The notes under the pieces: generated by a model
The model's input: only the letters and a program-made list of their open reading frames with translations
Databases searched by the model: none
What the model was told of the DNA's origin: nothing
Source of the DNA: Brucepastera parasyntrophica
Lineage (GTDB): Bacteria; Spirochaetota; Spirochaetia; Treponematales; Treponemataceae
DNA: 64,000 nucleotides
Direction: 5' to 3'
Assembly (NCBI RefSeq): GCF_022376835.1
Contig: NZ_CP084606.1
Coordinates: 1,854,501-1,918,500 of the forward strand
Shown here: one piece after another, positions 8,549-18,811 of the stretch
How positions within the stretch are numbered: the first letter of the stretch is position 1
Layout: each line of letters starts with the position of its first letter
Program-made: the position numbers and the translations under genes

Positions 8549-8552
8549 AACA
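8537..8552. promoter_or_regulatory. parS: parS centromere site (ParB binding)
   Basis: The 16 bases TGTTTCACGTGAAACA form a perfect palindrome identical to the consensus parS of bacterial chromosomes. ParB/Spo0J loads here and spreads, and chromosomal parS copies usually cluster around the replication origin. It overlaps the end of the vapC frame. A one-sided match (CACGTGAAACA) lies at 8913-8923. No parA or parB is in the window. Confidence 0.85.
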
Positions 8553-8586
8553 CTGACCGCAGGGGGATGCGGTTCCTGTCAGGCGG

Positions 8587-8616
8587 GCTGCCGGATGAAA
8601 ATCCGGCAGCTTTTTT
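8587..8616 (+). terminator. Rho-independent terminator of the vapBC operon
   Basis: GCTGCCGGAT, a GAAA tetraloop, then ATCCGGCAGC and six Ts. A perfect 10-bp stem 40 bases after the toxin stop. Confidence 0.9.
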
Positions 8617-9454
8617 ATGCCATAAAAGGTCCGGCGCCGGACACGGTTTTCAGGACGGAAAAAGCCGTTTTTCCATTTTCCGGCACCCTCCCCTGCCGTA
8701 TTCTTCCCTGAAGAAAAGGCTGCGCAATGCTCAAAAGTATTTGCCGCGCACTCATGTGCCGCCCGTATATGTCCGGGTTTATTCCGGACAAACAGCCGTT
8801 AAATCAGTTCCCGGCGGATTAATCCTTTTTGTTCCGGCTTTTTTGCCCGGGATTTGTCCTGTACTGCTGTCAGAAAGAAAATATAAAGGCCATGGAACAG
8901 TTCTTGTCCAGCCACGTGAAACATTTTCCGGAAAGATATCCTGCCTGTGGAACCGGCAAAAAACTGTTCCGCAGCCGCCCGGCGGGATATTCCGGAAAAA
9001 CAGTTTTCCCGGAATATTTTATAAAAAAGCGGAATTACCAGCTTCCGAAAACGTATTCCGGGAAATATCCCGAAATGGAAAAGTTCTTTCCGGTAAAACA
9101 GCCAGGGTGAATTTGTTTCTCGCTGCTTCCCTGTGTTCAGGAAGATTCCTTCCGGCCGGAGCCATTGTAACCGGACCCGGAACCCTTAAAAACCGGCGCG
9201 GCGGAGAATACAGGGCCGTTTCAGATCCGGGCGGAAAGTTGCGTTTAAAATATATCTCCGGCTGGTTTTCTGCCGCGGAAAATCTGCGTGGGAGTATGCG
9301 TATGCAGGAATTCTGTCTTTCGGATTATATAGTACGGGTTGCGCCTGCTTATACAGCAGGCGCAATGTTTCAATCTGGGGGGTAAAAGCTGGTGGCCCTG
9401 GTGCCGCTGTCCCGCCGGTTTCAGGACCGACTGTTTACCGGGACCGGTCCGGAT
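8617..9454. other. 0.8-kb non-coding region beside parS
   Basis: No credible gene is seen. A long plus-strand open frame (8567-9385) starts inside the terminator and has no protein-like composition. The region has many short CCGG-centred inverted repeats: TGTCCGG/CCGGACA around 8768-8790, TTCCGGAA near 8926, and further TTCCGG/CCGGAA pairs to about 9100. It also has a ParB-type half site, CACGTGAAACA, at 8913-8923. A perfect hairpin without a T tract is at 9339-9365. Possible uses are nucleoid or segregation protein binding, or an untranslated RNA; neither is shown. Confidence 0.4.
9339..9365. repeat. Perfect 10-bp stem hairpin
   Basis: TTGCGCCTGC, a 7-base loop, then GCAGGCGCAA. There is no T tract on either strand, so it is not an obvious intrinsic terminator. 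It sits between the non-coding region and the end of the MarR-type gene at 9455. Confidence 0.6.
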
Positions 9455-9880
9455 TTATATTTCTTCGCGGTAATTTATTATAATGTCCAGCATATTGATG
9501 CAGGCGTTTATTTCTTCTTTGCCGAACTTCTTCCGGACTTCCTTTATTGCGCCCGCCAGTGAAGCGTCAAAGCTTTTGCATATTCTGGCTGCTTTGGGGC
9601 TTATTTTCAGAAAGCAGACCCGCTTATCCGAAACCCCCTGCGTTTTGATTACCAGGCCTTTTGCGGCGAGTTCATTTATTTTTACTGTTACAGCCGGGCG
9701 CGCTACCCGGAGCGTTTCGGCAAGATAGCTGGGCGTGCAGTTTTTATTGTGCCTGATAACTTCCAGATACAAAAAACTGTTGTAGGTCAGGCCTCCTGAG
9801 GTTCTGTCTCTGTTCATGGACCGGAGATTTTTCAGGACAAGGCAAAAATAAAATTCATTTACGGAGTCAGACAGCGTCAC
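9455..9880 (-). CDS. MarR-family transcriptional regulator
   Basis: A 141-residue protein with the MarR layout: N-terminal dimerisation helix, then a winged helix-turn-helix (TPSYLAETLRVARPAVTVKI, then NELAAKGLVIK and the wing SDKRVCFLKISPKA). MarR proteins repress nearby genes until a small ligand or oxidant is bound. It is divergent from the yjbQ gene at 10036. An AT-rich inverted repeat lies 27 bases upstream of its start, so autoregulation is likely. The ligand cannot be told from sequence. Confidence 0.85.
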   Translation of the reverse strand: MTLSDSVNEFYFCLVLKNLRSMNRDRTSGGLTYNSFLYLEVIRHNKNCTPSYLAETLRVARPAVTVKINELAAKGLVIKTQGVSDKRVCFLKISPKAARICKSFDASLAGAIKEVRKKFGKEEINACINMLDIIINYREEI

Positions 9881-9906
9881 GGAATTATCCTTAAATAGTT
9901 AAGCTA

Positions 9907-9932
9907 ATATAATTATAATCATTTAATTATAT
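9907..9932. promoter_or_regulatory. Candidate MarR operator in the divergent promoter region
   Basis: ATATAATTA and TAATTATAT form an exact 9-bp inverted repeat spaced by 8 bases, just upstream of the MarR gene. Size and position suit a MarR dimer, but AT-rich repeats arise easily by chance. Confidence 0.4.
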
Positions 9933-10035
9933 ATTGGCAAGAAAAAATCAGGCTGTTACGGGCGCCGGGACGGCTGGTCCTGCCCTCCCGTTTTTTTTCG
10001 TTTCCTTTTTTCCTTCTGTGGTGTATATTTATATT

Positions 10036-10452
10036 ATGAAAAGTCTCACCCGGGAATTGTGGTTCAATACAAAAAAAAGGCGGGAGTTTATCAACATTAC
10101 TCCCGTGGTGGAAGAACTGGTTGCCGAATCGGGCGTTATGGAAGGGCTGTGCCTGGTTAATGCCATGCATATAACTTCAAGTATTTTCATCAATGATGAC
10201 GAGAGCGGTCTTCATCATGATTTTGATGTATGGCTCGAAAAACTTGCGCCGCACGAACCCGTATCGGGATACAGGCATAATGTGGGGGAGGAAAACGCCG
10301 ATGCCCATATGAAACGCCAGATTATGGGGCGGGAAGCGGTAGTCGCCATAACCGGAGGCCAACTGCATTTCGGCCCCTGGGAACAGATATTTTACGGTGA
10401 ATTTGACGGCGCCCGCAGAAAGCGGGTGCTGGTAAAAATAATTGGAGAATAA
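10036..10452 (+). CDS. YjbQ/UPF0047-family protein
   Basis: A 138-residue protein of the YjbQ (UPF0047, secondary thiamine-phosphate synthase) family. It has [15 protein letters not shown], a segment [19 protein letters not shown], and [19 protein letters not shown], which are family hallmarks including the conserved His and Asp residues. The start is the internal ATG (MKSLTREL), which fits family length; the longer upstream frame is translated promoter. No strong ribosome site is seen. Members show weak thiamine-phosphate synthase activity, but the true role is uncertain. The HdeD-like gene follows 13 bases downstream and is probably co-transcribed. Confidence 0.85.
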   Translation: MKSLTRELWFNTKKRREFINITPVVEELVAESGVMEGLCLVNAMHITSSIFINDDESGLHHDFDVWLEKLAPHEPVSGYRHNVGEENADAHMKRQIMGREAVVAITGGQLHFGPWEQIFYGEFDGARRKRVLVKIIGE

Positions 10453-10465
10453 GGAGAGAATAAAA

Positions 10466-11065
10466 ATGAAAAGAACATATACCCTGATAGGGATTCTTTT
10501 TATTGTATTGGGCCTCATGATGGCCTTTGTACCCGAAGGCTTTATCAAGGTTGCCGTTATTGTTATCGGTGTCGCCGCTATAGTAAATGGTATTCTGAAT
10601 CTTCTGTCGGTCCGAAATCTGATTGCCGATGAGAGTTTTAAAAGGGCCTTTACCATCCGGGCAATTCTGAGCATTGCGGTCGGGCTTGCCGCCGTTTTCC
10701 TTCCTCTTATTCTTGCCGGGACCCTGTGGGTTATTATGGCCTATATCCTGGCTATTGAGCTCATCATTTCCGCGGGTATCGAGATATACGGAACAATAAA
10801 GCTGCGGGCCGCCGGAATGCCGGTCAATCTGTATATCGGCGAAGTGGTTGTTTCGATTGTCCTCGCCATTCTGCTCTTTGCCATGCCGGCAAAAGTCGGA
10901 ACCGTTCTGGTGCGCATAGCCGGAATCATTATTATTCTGGGCGGAATCGCCAGCATTATCTGGGACTGGAAATCCGAAGCGACGGTTATCCTTGAAACAA
11001 GGGGCAGCGGCGAAACGGATGAGGCGAAAGAAGCCGACGACAGCGGCAGCAAAAAAGAAGAATAA
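10466..11065 (+). CDS. HdeD/DUF308-family membrane protein
   Basis: A 199-residue protein starting at an ATG preceded by AAGGAG. Six hydrophobic helices in about residues 5-170 are arranged as three hairpins with the small-residue pattern of HdeD/DUF308 proteins (GILFIVLGLMMAF, then GVAAIVNGILNLL). The C-terminus is a highly charged Glu/Lys/Asp tail. E. coli HdeD is linked to acid resistance; here the function is unknown. It is followed by a terminator and forms a unit with yjbQ. Confidence 0.8.
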   Translation: MKRTYTLIGILFIVLGLMMAFVPEGFIKVAVIVIGVAAIVNGILNLLSVRNLIADESFKRAFTIRAILSIAVGLAAVFLPLILAGTLWVIMAYILAIELIISAGIEIYGTIKLRAAGMPVNLYIGEVVVSIVLAILLFAMPAKVGTVLVRIAGIIIILGGIASIIWDWKSEATVILETRGSGETDEAKEADDSGSKKEE

Positions 11066-11087
11066 CTTTTCCGCGCCTGTTAATATA

Positions 11088-11115
11088 AACGCACCCCCGC
11101 CGGGTGCGTTTTTTT
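11088..11115 (+). terminator. Rho-independent terminator
   Basis: AACGCACCC, loop CCGCC, GGGTGCGTT and a run of Ts. It ends the yjbQ-HdeD unit. Confidence 0.9.
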
Positions 11116-11135
11116 ATTCGCTGCAGGGGGATATT

Positions 11136-12040
11136 TTACGCCGGATTATGGCTGTCCGCGATCAGCCAGGAATAAGCTATCGGAAAATATTCAGCCCAGG
11201 CCGATTCGGAATGTTCTTTTGATTTATCTACATGCACTCTGATATGTGTTTCAGGATATCCGTGGGAGGCAAGCGCTTCGTACATTTTTTCCGGAAAGTT
11301 TTTTATCAGGGTTTCATTGTAGGGAACATAGGCCTCCGGCCAGTTATAGGTCCCTCCTGAATAGAGGAAGAATCTCGGATAGGATGGAAGGGCCTGCGCC
11401 AGTTTTTCCCTGATAAAAGTATCCATGGCTTTGTCCGTAAACAGATGGAGGGCCGGAGAAAAAATCATTGCGTAGCCGAACAGGTCAGGGCGGCTCAGCG
11501 CCATATACAGCGACATAACCCCGCCCATTGAACTCCCCCGATTCCCGTAAAGCGGGCTTCGCTTTTTGTATTATAATGTCCGTCAATATACGGCTTGACC
11601 GTTTCGATAATAAAAGACGCGTATTTATTTCCCGCGGGATCTCCGATATAGGTAGCGCCCATGGAATTTCTTTCCCAGGGCGGAGACAATTCATTAAACC
11701 GGAGACTCTCGCCGTTATCTATGCCTACCACGATAGCTCCGCTGTATCCCGCGTCCATCATTTTTCCCAGGGACTCATCCACCTCCCATTCGCCCATGAA
11801 GGAAGTATATGCGTCAAACAGATTCTGCGCGTCATGCATGTACATCACCGGATATTTTGTTCCGGTGTCTTCCTGTCTGTAATTATCCGGAAGCCATACC
11901 CTGACTTTACGTTTTCTGTTGTCTCCGAATTGCGGCATGTCAAATGTCAGTATGTCCAGGCGGCCTCTTGTCAGGGTCGATGATCCCCTATTGTTTGTGA
12001 ATCTGCTGACTGCGTCATATACTGGATGATTATCTTGCAT
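11136..12040 (-). CDS. Alpha/beta-hydrolase, esterase-D-like, one frameshift
   Basis: Adding one G to the G5 run complementary to 11535-11539 fuses two frames into a 301-residue protein. The repaired junction restores the nucleophile elbow GIGGSSMGG (G-x-S-x-G, Ser near 169). Upstream is the oxyanion-type segment PVMYMHDAQNLFD; downstream a catalytic Asp/His pair is plausible in YSGGTYNWPEA and KSKEHSESAW. This is the putative esterase family PF00756 (enterochelin esterase and feruloyl esterase relatives). There is no signal peptide, so it is cytoplasmic. Substrate unknown. The exact restoration of the active-site motif strongly supports the frameshift being artefactual. Confidence 0.8.
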
Positions 12041-12292
12041 GGTTTTTTCTGTATAAACTCCGGCTGCGGCAAAATATCTTTTATGAAGGGCCGGGCTGCG
12101 CTACTCCCGGTTTGGATGGTCCTGAAAGGCAATTTGTTTCTTTAAGAAACCAACTGTCGCTTATAACCCTCTCTGCTCCTGCATTTTTTATACTGCAATA
12201 ACTTAAGTGTAATAATTTTTCCATAAAAAAACAATCCTGGAACCGGAAAAGATTCCCGTAAATAAAAATATACAAAACAGGAAAGGTGTTGG

Positions 12293-12298
12293 TATAAT
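12293..12298 (+). promoter_or_regulatory. Extended -10 element upstream of the sugar symporter
   Basis: TGGTATAAT is an extended -10 (TGn-TATAAT). It is 20 bases before the symporter ATG, with GGAGG in between. No good -35 is seen, as is common for extended -10 promoters. Confidence 0.5.
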
Positions 12299-12317
12299 AC
12301 TGTAACGGAGGAGTTCA

Positions 12318-13660
12318 ATGGATTCTTCGAAGCTGCCGTTACGCGTCAAACTGGGTTTCGGTGTAGGAGATTTAGGCGGAAATCTCTTTTTTACCGTGAT
12401 GGGATTCTGGGCGCTTCATTATCTGACCGATATTGTGATGATTGCGCCCGCTCTGGCCGGCTTTGTTATAATGATCGGTAAACTCTGGGACGCGGTGACC
12501 GATCCTGCCATGGGGTATATCTCCGACAGGACAAAGTCCCGGTGGGGCCGGCGCCGGCCCTATCTGCTGTTCGGCGCGGTTCCGCTCGGGCTCGCCATGT
12601 GGCAGTTTTTTTCAAAACCCGGTTTTGAAAGCCAGACCAGTCTCGCTGTCTGGGCTGGTATTTCCCTGTGCCTTCTGAATACCGTGTATACCGTGGTAAA
12701 TATTCCCTACTCTTCCCTGACGCCTGAATTGACCAGGGATTACAATGAACGGACCGTCCTGAACGGTTACCGGTTCGGTTTTGCTCTCTGCGGAACGATT
12801 ATTGGCGCGGGAGCTGTCCAGCCCATTGTTCAGGCCTTCCGTGACCCTTCGCGGGGCTATTCCGCCGCGGGACTGGTTCTCGGCTTTATTATGGCTTTTA
12901 CCATACTCATAACCTTTTTTTCGGTAAAAGAACCGGCCTGCCCGGAGGAGTCCGGCCGCGGCAAGGGGTTTTTTAAAAGCTTTTTTCCGATTTTTAAAAA
13001 CAGGGCCTATATTGTAATTCTGCTGGGCTATACATTTAATATTCTTGCCCTCAATTTTCTGCAGACTTTTCTGGTATATTATTTTAAATATATTTATAAC
13101 GAAGAAAACAAAGCCGGGATAGCCATGATTGTCATGCTAGTTATTTCAATGATATTTATACCTGTTTCGCTGGTTTTCTCAAAAGGTTCGGAAAAAGGCT
13201 TACCTATCAGACCGGCTTCGGGGTCCTCGCGCTTACCTGTCTGGTAATGTATTTTTTTGCGCACAGGCTGGGCAGCACTTTCTTTTTTGCCGCCATTCCT
13301 TTCGCGGGGATCGGCCTTGGCTTTACTTATGCGGTCCCCTGGTCTATGCTTGCGGACGCGATAGAATGGGACACGGTTACTTCAGGGATCAGAAAAGAGG
13401 GCGTTTACTATGGTTTCTGGACCTTTCTCTCGAAATGCGGGCAGGCGGTATCCATAGGCCTTTCCGGACTTTTTCTCGGTTTCAGCGGATACATTGCCGA
13501 TGTCCCGCAGGGGCCTGAAACAATACAGGTTATCCGGCTGTTTTTCGGTCCGGTCCCGGCCGCGGTATTGCTGTGCGGCATTATACTTCTGTTTGCTTAT
13601 CCCATTTCGGAAAAGGTATATCTGGAAATGATGGAAAAAAAGGACCATATTTCCGGATAA
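12318..13660 (+). CDS. GPH-family sugar:cation symporter, one frameshift
   Basis: Adding one A in the A4 run 13181-13184 joins two frames into a 447-residue, 12-helix transporter of the glycoside-pentoside-hexuronide family (MelB-like major facilitator). Family marks are the N-terminal GFGVGDLGGN, the cation-site region WDAVTDPAMGYISDRT, and the charged loop KSRWGRRRPY between helices 2 and 3. It should import a sugar or glycoside with H+ or Na+ at the inner membrane. Start chosen at the ATG with GGAGG 7 bases upstream. No sugar-catabolic gene is adjacent, so the substrate cannot be inferred. Confidence 0.85.
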
Positions 13661-13789
13661 AAAAGGTCCCGGACCCGCCGCCGTATACAGCCGGCGGTTT
13701 GAAAAAACTATTTGAATTATGCTATTATACCGGATATCCGGGAAAGCGGCCTCCGGTCCGCGTTAAACTATACCGGTACCGAGGCTTCT

Positions 13790-16037
13790 TTGAAAGACAA
13801 AGCTGACAGGAAAAAGAGCATCTTTTTCAAATTATTATGGCCCTGCTTGTTGTAATATTTTTCCAGATAGTTCTTTTTTCGGTGGTATTATTATACGGTT
13901 TTATTTTGCCCCAGGCGAAAAAAAATTCTTTTGATATACTGACCGGGCGGGTCAAAAACAGAAGTCAGCACCTTGAAAATGAAATGTCAGACCGGTGGGG
14001 AAATCTTGAGGATGGAGTTATTCTGATCAGCCGCCAGGTTGACGCCGTTCTGGCGGAGCAGGACGCGGTCATTCCGGATATGGCAGTTAATGACAGGCTT
14101 GTTGACAGTATCATTTCCAGAATTACTCCAGCGGTTATGTATCTTTTGCGGAAAAATGATGTAACAGGCGCGTTCTGCATTTTAAACGGAAAAAGTCCTC
14201 CGGAAAAAGAATCCGTTACCGCCTTCCCCGGCATATATATCAGGGACTTTGGTTCCTCCGATCCCGTCAATGCCGGCGCCGGATGGTTTCCCGAAAGAGG
14301 AATATCCGGACTGCTGAAAGAATTCAATCCGTATCCCGCTTTGTACCGGAAAACGGTTTTTGAATTTCCGGCAGGAGGAAAAACACCCGACGAGTTTTTT
14401 TATTATAAACCGCTTAACGCCGCTTTGCTGAACCAGGACAGCAGTCTTTTCAGGCTCGGCTACTGGTCTCCGCCTTTTCTGATTTCCGGAGATGATACCC
14501 CGTGATAACATATTCCGTTCCGCTCATTCATACGGACGGATATGTGTTTGGAGTACTTGGCGTGGATATTGCCGTAACCGCGCTCCTGCCGGATTTGAAT
14601 TATTCGGAAACGGAAACAGATAAAAAGGAATTATATATTCTTGCCCTGACCGACGCGGCGCTGTCTGAAATAGAAATCGTTTGCGCGAATACCCTTTCAA
14701 ATGATGATACCGCTGAGAGTATCCGGAATGTGTTCGGTGAAAGAAAACAGGTTGATGAAAATGTGTTTTCCTTTGACACCGGCCTGGGCGTTTATTTCGG
14801 GAGTATTCAGCCCCTTTCCCTGTATGCTTCCGATACGCCCTATGCCGGCCGGCAATGGGTCCTGATTGGTCTTGACGCTGAAAAAGATTTACTGGCATTT
14901 TCTGACCGGATGCAGCTGGCTGTTTATATTGTTGCCGCCATCTGTCTTGTGTGGGGTTTATTTGTTATTGCCTTTGCCAGCAGGAAAATTACTGATCCGA
15001 TTAAATCGGTTGTCAACAATCTTAATCATATTGATCCGTACGGGTCCGTGGTTTTACAGCGGACAGATATTGCGGAAATTGATGAACTCAGCCAGTCAAT
15101 AGAGGATTTAAGCCATGCCGTTGCGGATTGTGCGTCCGTTTTTTCCAATGTAATAAGCATGACAAAAATTCCCATAGCCGTTTTCATGATGGACGACAGG
15201 AGCGGGACCGTCCAATGCAGTTCAAATTTATACCGTATCCTGGATAGCAGTATCCAGACCGATAACAGCGGGCAGGTAGCGAAACAGGATTTCCTGAATC
15301 ATCTTGAAAAAATAGAAGGGCATATTTTTTCAGCGGACGACAACAAGAAGATTTATAAAATTCCGGACGGGCAGGGGACGGCGTCAAGGTGGCTCCAGCT
15401 GGTTGATTTAAAAGAAGGTCTCCGGACATACGGGACTGTTACTGATATTACGAATGAAATGGAAGAAAAGCAGAAGATCACGTATGAAAGGGATTATGAC
15501 CAGCTGACCTGCATATACAACAGAAGAGGTTTCCGGAATTTTATTGATGATGTTTTTTTCCCCGCTATTGATGTTACTAAGGTCTCCGCTTTGCTGATGT
15601 TTGATCTGGATAATCTCAAACATGTTAATGATACTTACGGACATGAGATAGGCGATAAATATATTGTCGCCTTTGCGGACGGGCTGAGGGAATTTGAAAA
15701 GTATAACGCGACTATTGTCCGCCGCTCCGGTGACGAGTTCTTTGTTGTTTTTATGAATTTTGATACCAAGGAACAGATCCATACCATAATTGATAAGGTC
15801 TTTAAAAATATTCTGCATATGTATCTTAAAATGCCCGACGGCACCTCACATCCGATAAGCGCATCCGGCGGACTTTCCTGGTATCCTGAAGATACGACAA
15901 AAATAAGCGACTGGCTCAATTACGCCGACTTTGCCATGTACAACGCCAAATACAGCGGAACCCCTGAAATCCAGGAATTCAACAGGGAGGAATATCTGAA
16001 GAGCAAGCATTATCTTGAAGGCAGAGACTCCGATTAG
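13790..16037 (+). CDS. Membrane sensor with extracytoplasmic domain and GGDEF output, two frameshifts
   Basis: Two homopolymer repairs (one C at 13841-13843, one C at 14498-14501) give a 749-residue protein. It starts at a TTG preceded by GAGG, giving a basic N-terminus (KDKADRKKSIFFKLLWP). Order: first transmembrane helix about 17-40, a large periplasmic sensor of dCACHE type to about 375, second transmembrane helix (VYIVAAICLVWGLFVIAFAS), a HAMP-like linker, a PAS-like segment, and a C-terminal GGDEF domain. The active motif is SGDEF near residue 645 (VRRSGDEFFVVF), with the metal Asp in FDLDNLKHVNDTYGHE. It probably makes cyclic di-GMP in response to an outside ligand. A start at the ATG 13837 would remove the N-terminal anchor region. 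Confidence 0.8.
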
Positions 16038-16100
16038 GTTTTCTTTCCCGGCGCGGAAATAGTTGTTACAATTTATTCCGGCGTATAAGAGGTGAAATAC

Positions 16101-16714
16101 ATGTGGACATTACTGATAATAGCGGTCGTGGTAGATTTTCTCGCGGCATTTTTTCTCGCATTGTTTTATCCGGGATACAGTCATATGGAAATGAGCATGA
16201 GTGTATTGGGCTGTGTAAAAAGCCCTGTCCGTATTATTTATAATATCTGGCTGGTTATCCTTGGCGTATTGATGATCCTTTCAGGAATCCTGTTTTATAA
16301 AACCTATTATGAAACGTCCGGAATTCTGGCCGCGGCCGGAGCGGTTATATGTATTATGTACGGCATCGGGGGATGTATTCTTTCCGGCATATTCAGCGTA
16401 AATGAAACAAAGGAACTTGAAAGCCTGCCGGAAAAAATTCATGGGATAAGCGCCGGAACAGGTTTTATGGCATTGGCCTTTATGCCCCTGATAATCGGAT
16501 TAATAAGCATAAAGAGGCAGTCTCTTTTGACCGGAGTTATCTCATTAATTTTTTTGCGGCAGGCATACTGTTTTTTGCAGTATTTGTTATGTCGGAAAAA
16601 GAATCTTTTAAGGGGACCATAATAGGAAAGACCGGGTTATGGCAGAGAATCTTACTGGGAAGTATGTATTTCCCCTTGCTGCTTATAGCGGTAAAAAACC
16701 TGGCAAATAATTAA
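16101..16714 (+). CDS. DUF998-like membrane protein, one frameshift
   Basis: Adding one T to the T7 run 16549-16555 extends a short frame to 204 residues. The repaired tail adds a helix (FFAAGILFFAVFVMSEKE) and an ending with GLWQRILLGSMYFPLLLIA. Six hydrophobic helices result. The motif PGYSHMEMSMSVLGCVKSP in the first loop is typical of DUF998-type proteins (PGYshl...S.Lg). I start at the ATG 16101, with AAGAGGTG upstream; a GTG three codons earlier overlaps that site. Function is unknown. A methyltransferase gene begins 26 bases downstream. Confidence 0.7.
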
Positions 16715-16740
16715 CCGGAGAATAAGACAGGAATCTGTTT

Positions 16741-17364
16741 ATGAATGAAAACCAGATAAGAACAATTGAATCATACAATAAAACAGCGGAAGATTTTATG
16801 AAAAAAATCGGAACGCTGAACAATTATAATTCTACATATGATTATCTTATATCAAAAATAAATAAAAATGATGACATCCTTGATCTCGCCTGCGGTCCCG
16901 GCCAGATAAGCAAATATATTGCCGAAAGAATAAAGGTACATATTACGGGCGTGGACCTGTCGTCGGAAATGCTGAGGCTCGCCCGGGAAAATATACCCGG
17001 CGGTACTTTTATTGAAGACTCGATAATACGGTTTCAGCCGGGAAAAAGATTTAATGCAGTAGTTATCGGATTCGGGATACCCTATTTAAAAAAAGAAGAA
17101 GTCAGGGAATGCATTGAAAACAGTGTTTCCTTATTAGCGGACGACGGTCATATATATGTAAGTTTTATGGAAGGAAAAAATGAAGGATTTGAAAAAACAT
17201 CATTCGGCGGAAATAATGATTTTTACCTGTATTATCATACCAAAACAGAAGTAACAGAACTATTGCGTAAAAACGGCATAATGGTAATAAAAGAATTTAT
17301 TCTGGATTATACGGAACCGGACGGAGAAATAACCAAGGATATAATACTAATTGGAAAAAAATAA
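16741..17364 (+). CDS. Class I SAM-dependent methyltransferase
   Basis: A 207-residue protein. SAM-binding motif I is LDLACGPGQ near residue 49; motif II has GVDLSSEMLRLARE, and later strands fit the Rossmann core (FNAVVIGFGIPYL, then DDGHIYVSFM). The substrate is unknown; the short C-terminal part suggests a small molecule. Closely follows the DUF998-like gene. Confidence 0.85.
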   Translation: MNENQIRTIESYNKTAEDFMKKIGTLNNYNSTYDYLISKINKNDDILDLACGPGQISKYIAERIKVHITGVDLSSEMLRLARENIPGGTFIEDSIIRFQPGKRFNAVVIGFGIPYLKKEEVRECIENSVSLLADDGHIYVSFMEGKNEGFEKTSFGGNNDFYLYYHTKTEVTELLRKNGIMVIKEFILDYTEPDGEITKDIILIGKK

Positions 17365-17606
17365 ACGCCCGTCCCGCGTCCGGATAACGTTCCCCAAATT
17401 CTCTGTGTTTTTATATGCCTAAAGGCAGGATTAACCAATTATTTACGGAAATAATACTGAAAAAAGCGAATAGGTGTGGTAAAATAAAATGGTAAATAAT
17501 AAAGTATATATTCCGTGCGGACGGCGGAGTCAGAATAGCAAGAGAAAGCCGGGCATAGTTATTCAAACTGTCATAAACCAGTGACCGTTATGAAAAGGCG
17601 GGTTTT

Positions 17607-18670
17607 ATGCATAAACCAACAATTTTTATAATCGCATTTTTTTTCATTGTCAGTCTTAATATATTTTCCCAGACAGCGGATGAAGCAGTAACAGCTGAAA
17701 AAACAGGCGCCCCGTCAAAACAGGCCTCGTTAAAGGGCCTTATCGGAATTTCCTTTCAGCCATATGCCTTTTGGCATTCAGGCCAATGGGTTCGCCATTA
17801 TACGGATAACTCCTACGAATATTTCTCTGATAAGGACGGTCTGATTTATGAGCTGGACCCGAACAGTTTTACAACTTATGAAGGCGAACTCTGGCATAAA
17901 TCGGGAATCAATATTGGATTGAGTCTTGATCTTGATAATAACTTTATCGGAAACCTGTACAGTTTTCTCGGCAGAATAGGATATAAAAATATCGCTATCA
18001 GGGTATCGGGAGGAAAGGTTACCGGAGACGCCCATTGGGACCGGGCCAATATCCTCGGACAGCCTGATGACGCGCGTGTGGATACAAAGTATTTAAGTAT
18101 CGATTTGCTTATTCCCATGTGGTGGATTAAAGATAATGAATCTGAAGGGGTGTATAACCTCGGCCGGTACTTTGGTTTGTCATATGCGAGATACGAAATG
18201 CCTCTGGAATTTCAGGCGCTTGCAAAAGACCGGTGGGCCTATCCCGCTTATGAAGACAGTATCGCATTTCATTCGTATGGTCTTATTATTGGTTTTGAAA
18301 CGCTTAACTGGCAGATCCTGACAAGGCGTGAAGGATTTTTTCTCTGGATATATACCCAGGATACTTTTTTCGGAAGTCCGCTGCATTTGACCGATGAAGG
18401 TGTCCGACGGCTGAATGAGGCAAATCCGGGGAAAACCATAACCTCGACGAATCTGTTTCTGGCCGGCGTGCAGTATGATTTAACAGTCGGTCTCGGCTGG
18501 TCAAAAAAATACTGAATTCCATGCTTGGAATAGGGGTCGGATATAATATTTCGGGCCGGGCCATGGTGACATTCGGCGGCGGCCAGCCCTCACTGACTGA
18601 AATATCGCCGCAGGCATTTCCGTATTTATTCAGACACGGGGTCGTGCTTAAAGCAGCCTTTTCGCGGTAA
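17607..18670 (+). CDS. Outer-membrane beta-barrel-like protein, one frameshift
   Basis: A signal peptide (MHKPTIFIIAFFFIVSLNIFSQ) is followed by alternating aromatic/polar strands typical of an outer-membrane barrel. The uncorrected frame stops at 18515. Adding one A at the A7 run 18503-18509 continues for 52 codons (a segment with LGIGVGYNISGRAMVTFGGG and a final KAAFSR), giving 354 residues with the barrel-type ending. No family assigned. The Gly- and Tyr-rich strands and the ending support localisation in the outer membrane, but no porin signature is certain. Confidence 0.65.
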
Positions 18671-18811
18671 GACAGAAAAATAACATGCCTTTTCAGTTTA
18701 TGCGGCGGGAAATATGTAAAATATACTTCCCGCGTGTTTATACTGGTCTTGCGTAAAATAATGAATCAGGGGAAAATCCATCCGGAAACCAATTTTGGGA
18801 AAGAGATTTGC

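Noticed and set aside
8567..9385. Plus-strand open frame of 272 codons
   Set aside because: It starts inside the vapBC terminator, has no ribosome site and an Arg/Ser/Pro/Gly-rich composition without any domain; likely chance in GC-rich non-coding DNA.
9934..10035. N-terminal extension of the YjbQ protein
   Set aside because: It would translate the AT-rich divergent promoter region; family length fits the ATG at 10036.
13247..13660. Separate 137-residue membrane protein
   Set aside because: It is the C-terminal part of the GPH symporter, split by a homopolymer break at 13181-13184.
14502..16037. Stand-alone GGDEF gene
   Set aside because: The upstream frame continues into it after one C is added at 14498-14501, giving a single sensor protein with a periplasmic domain.
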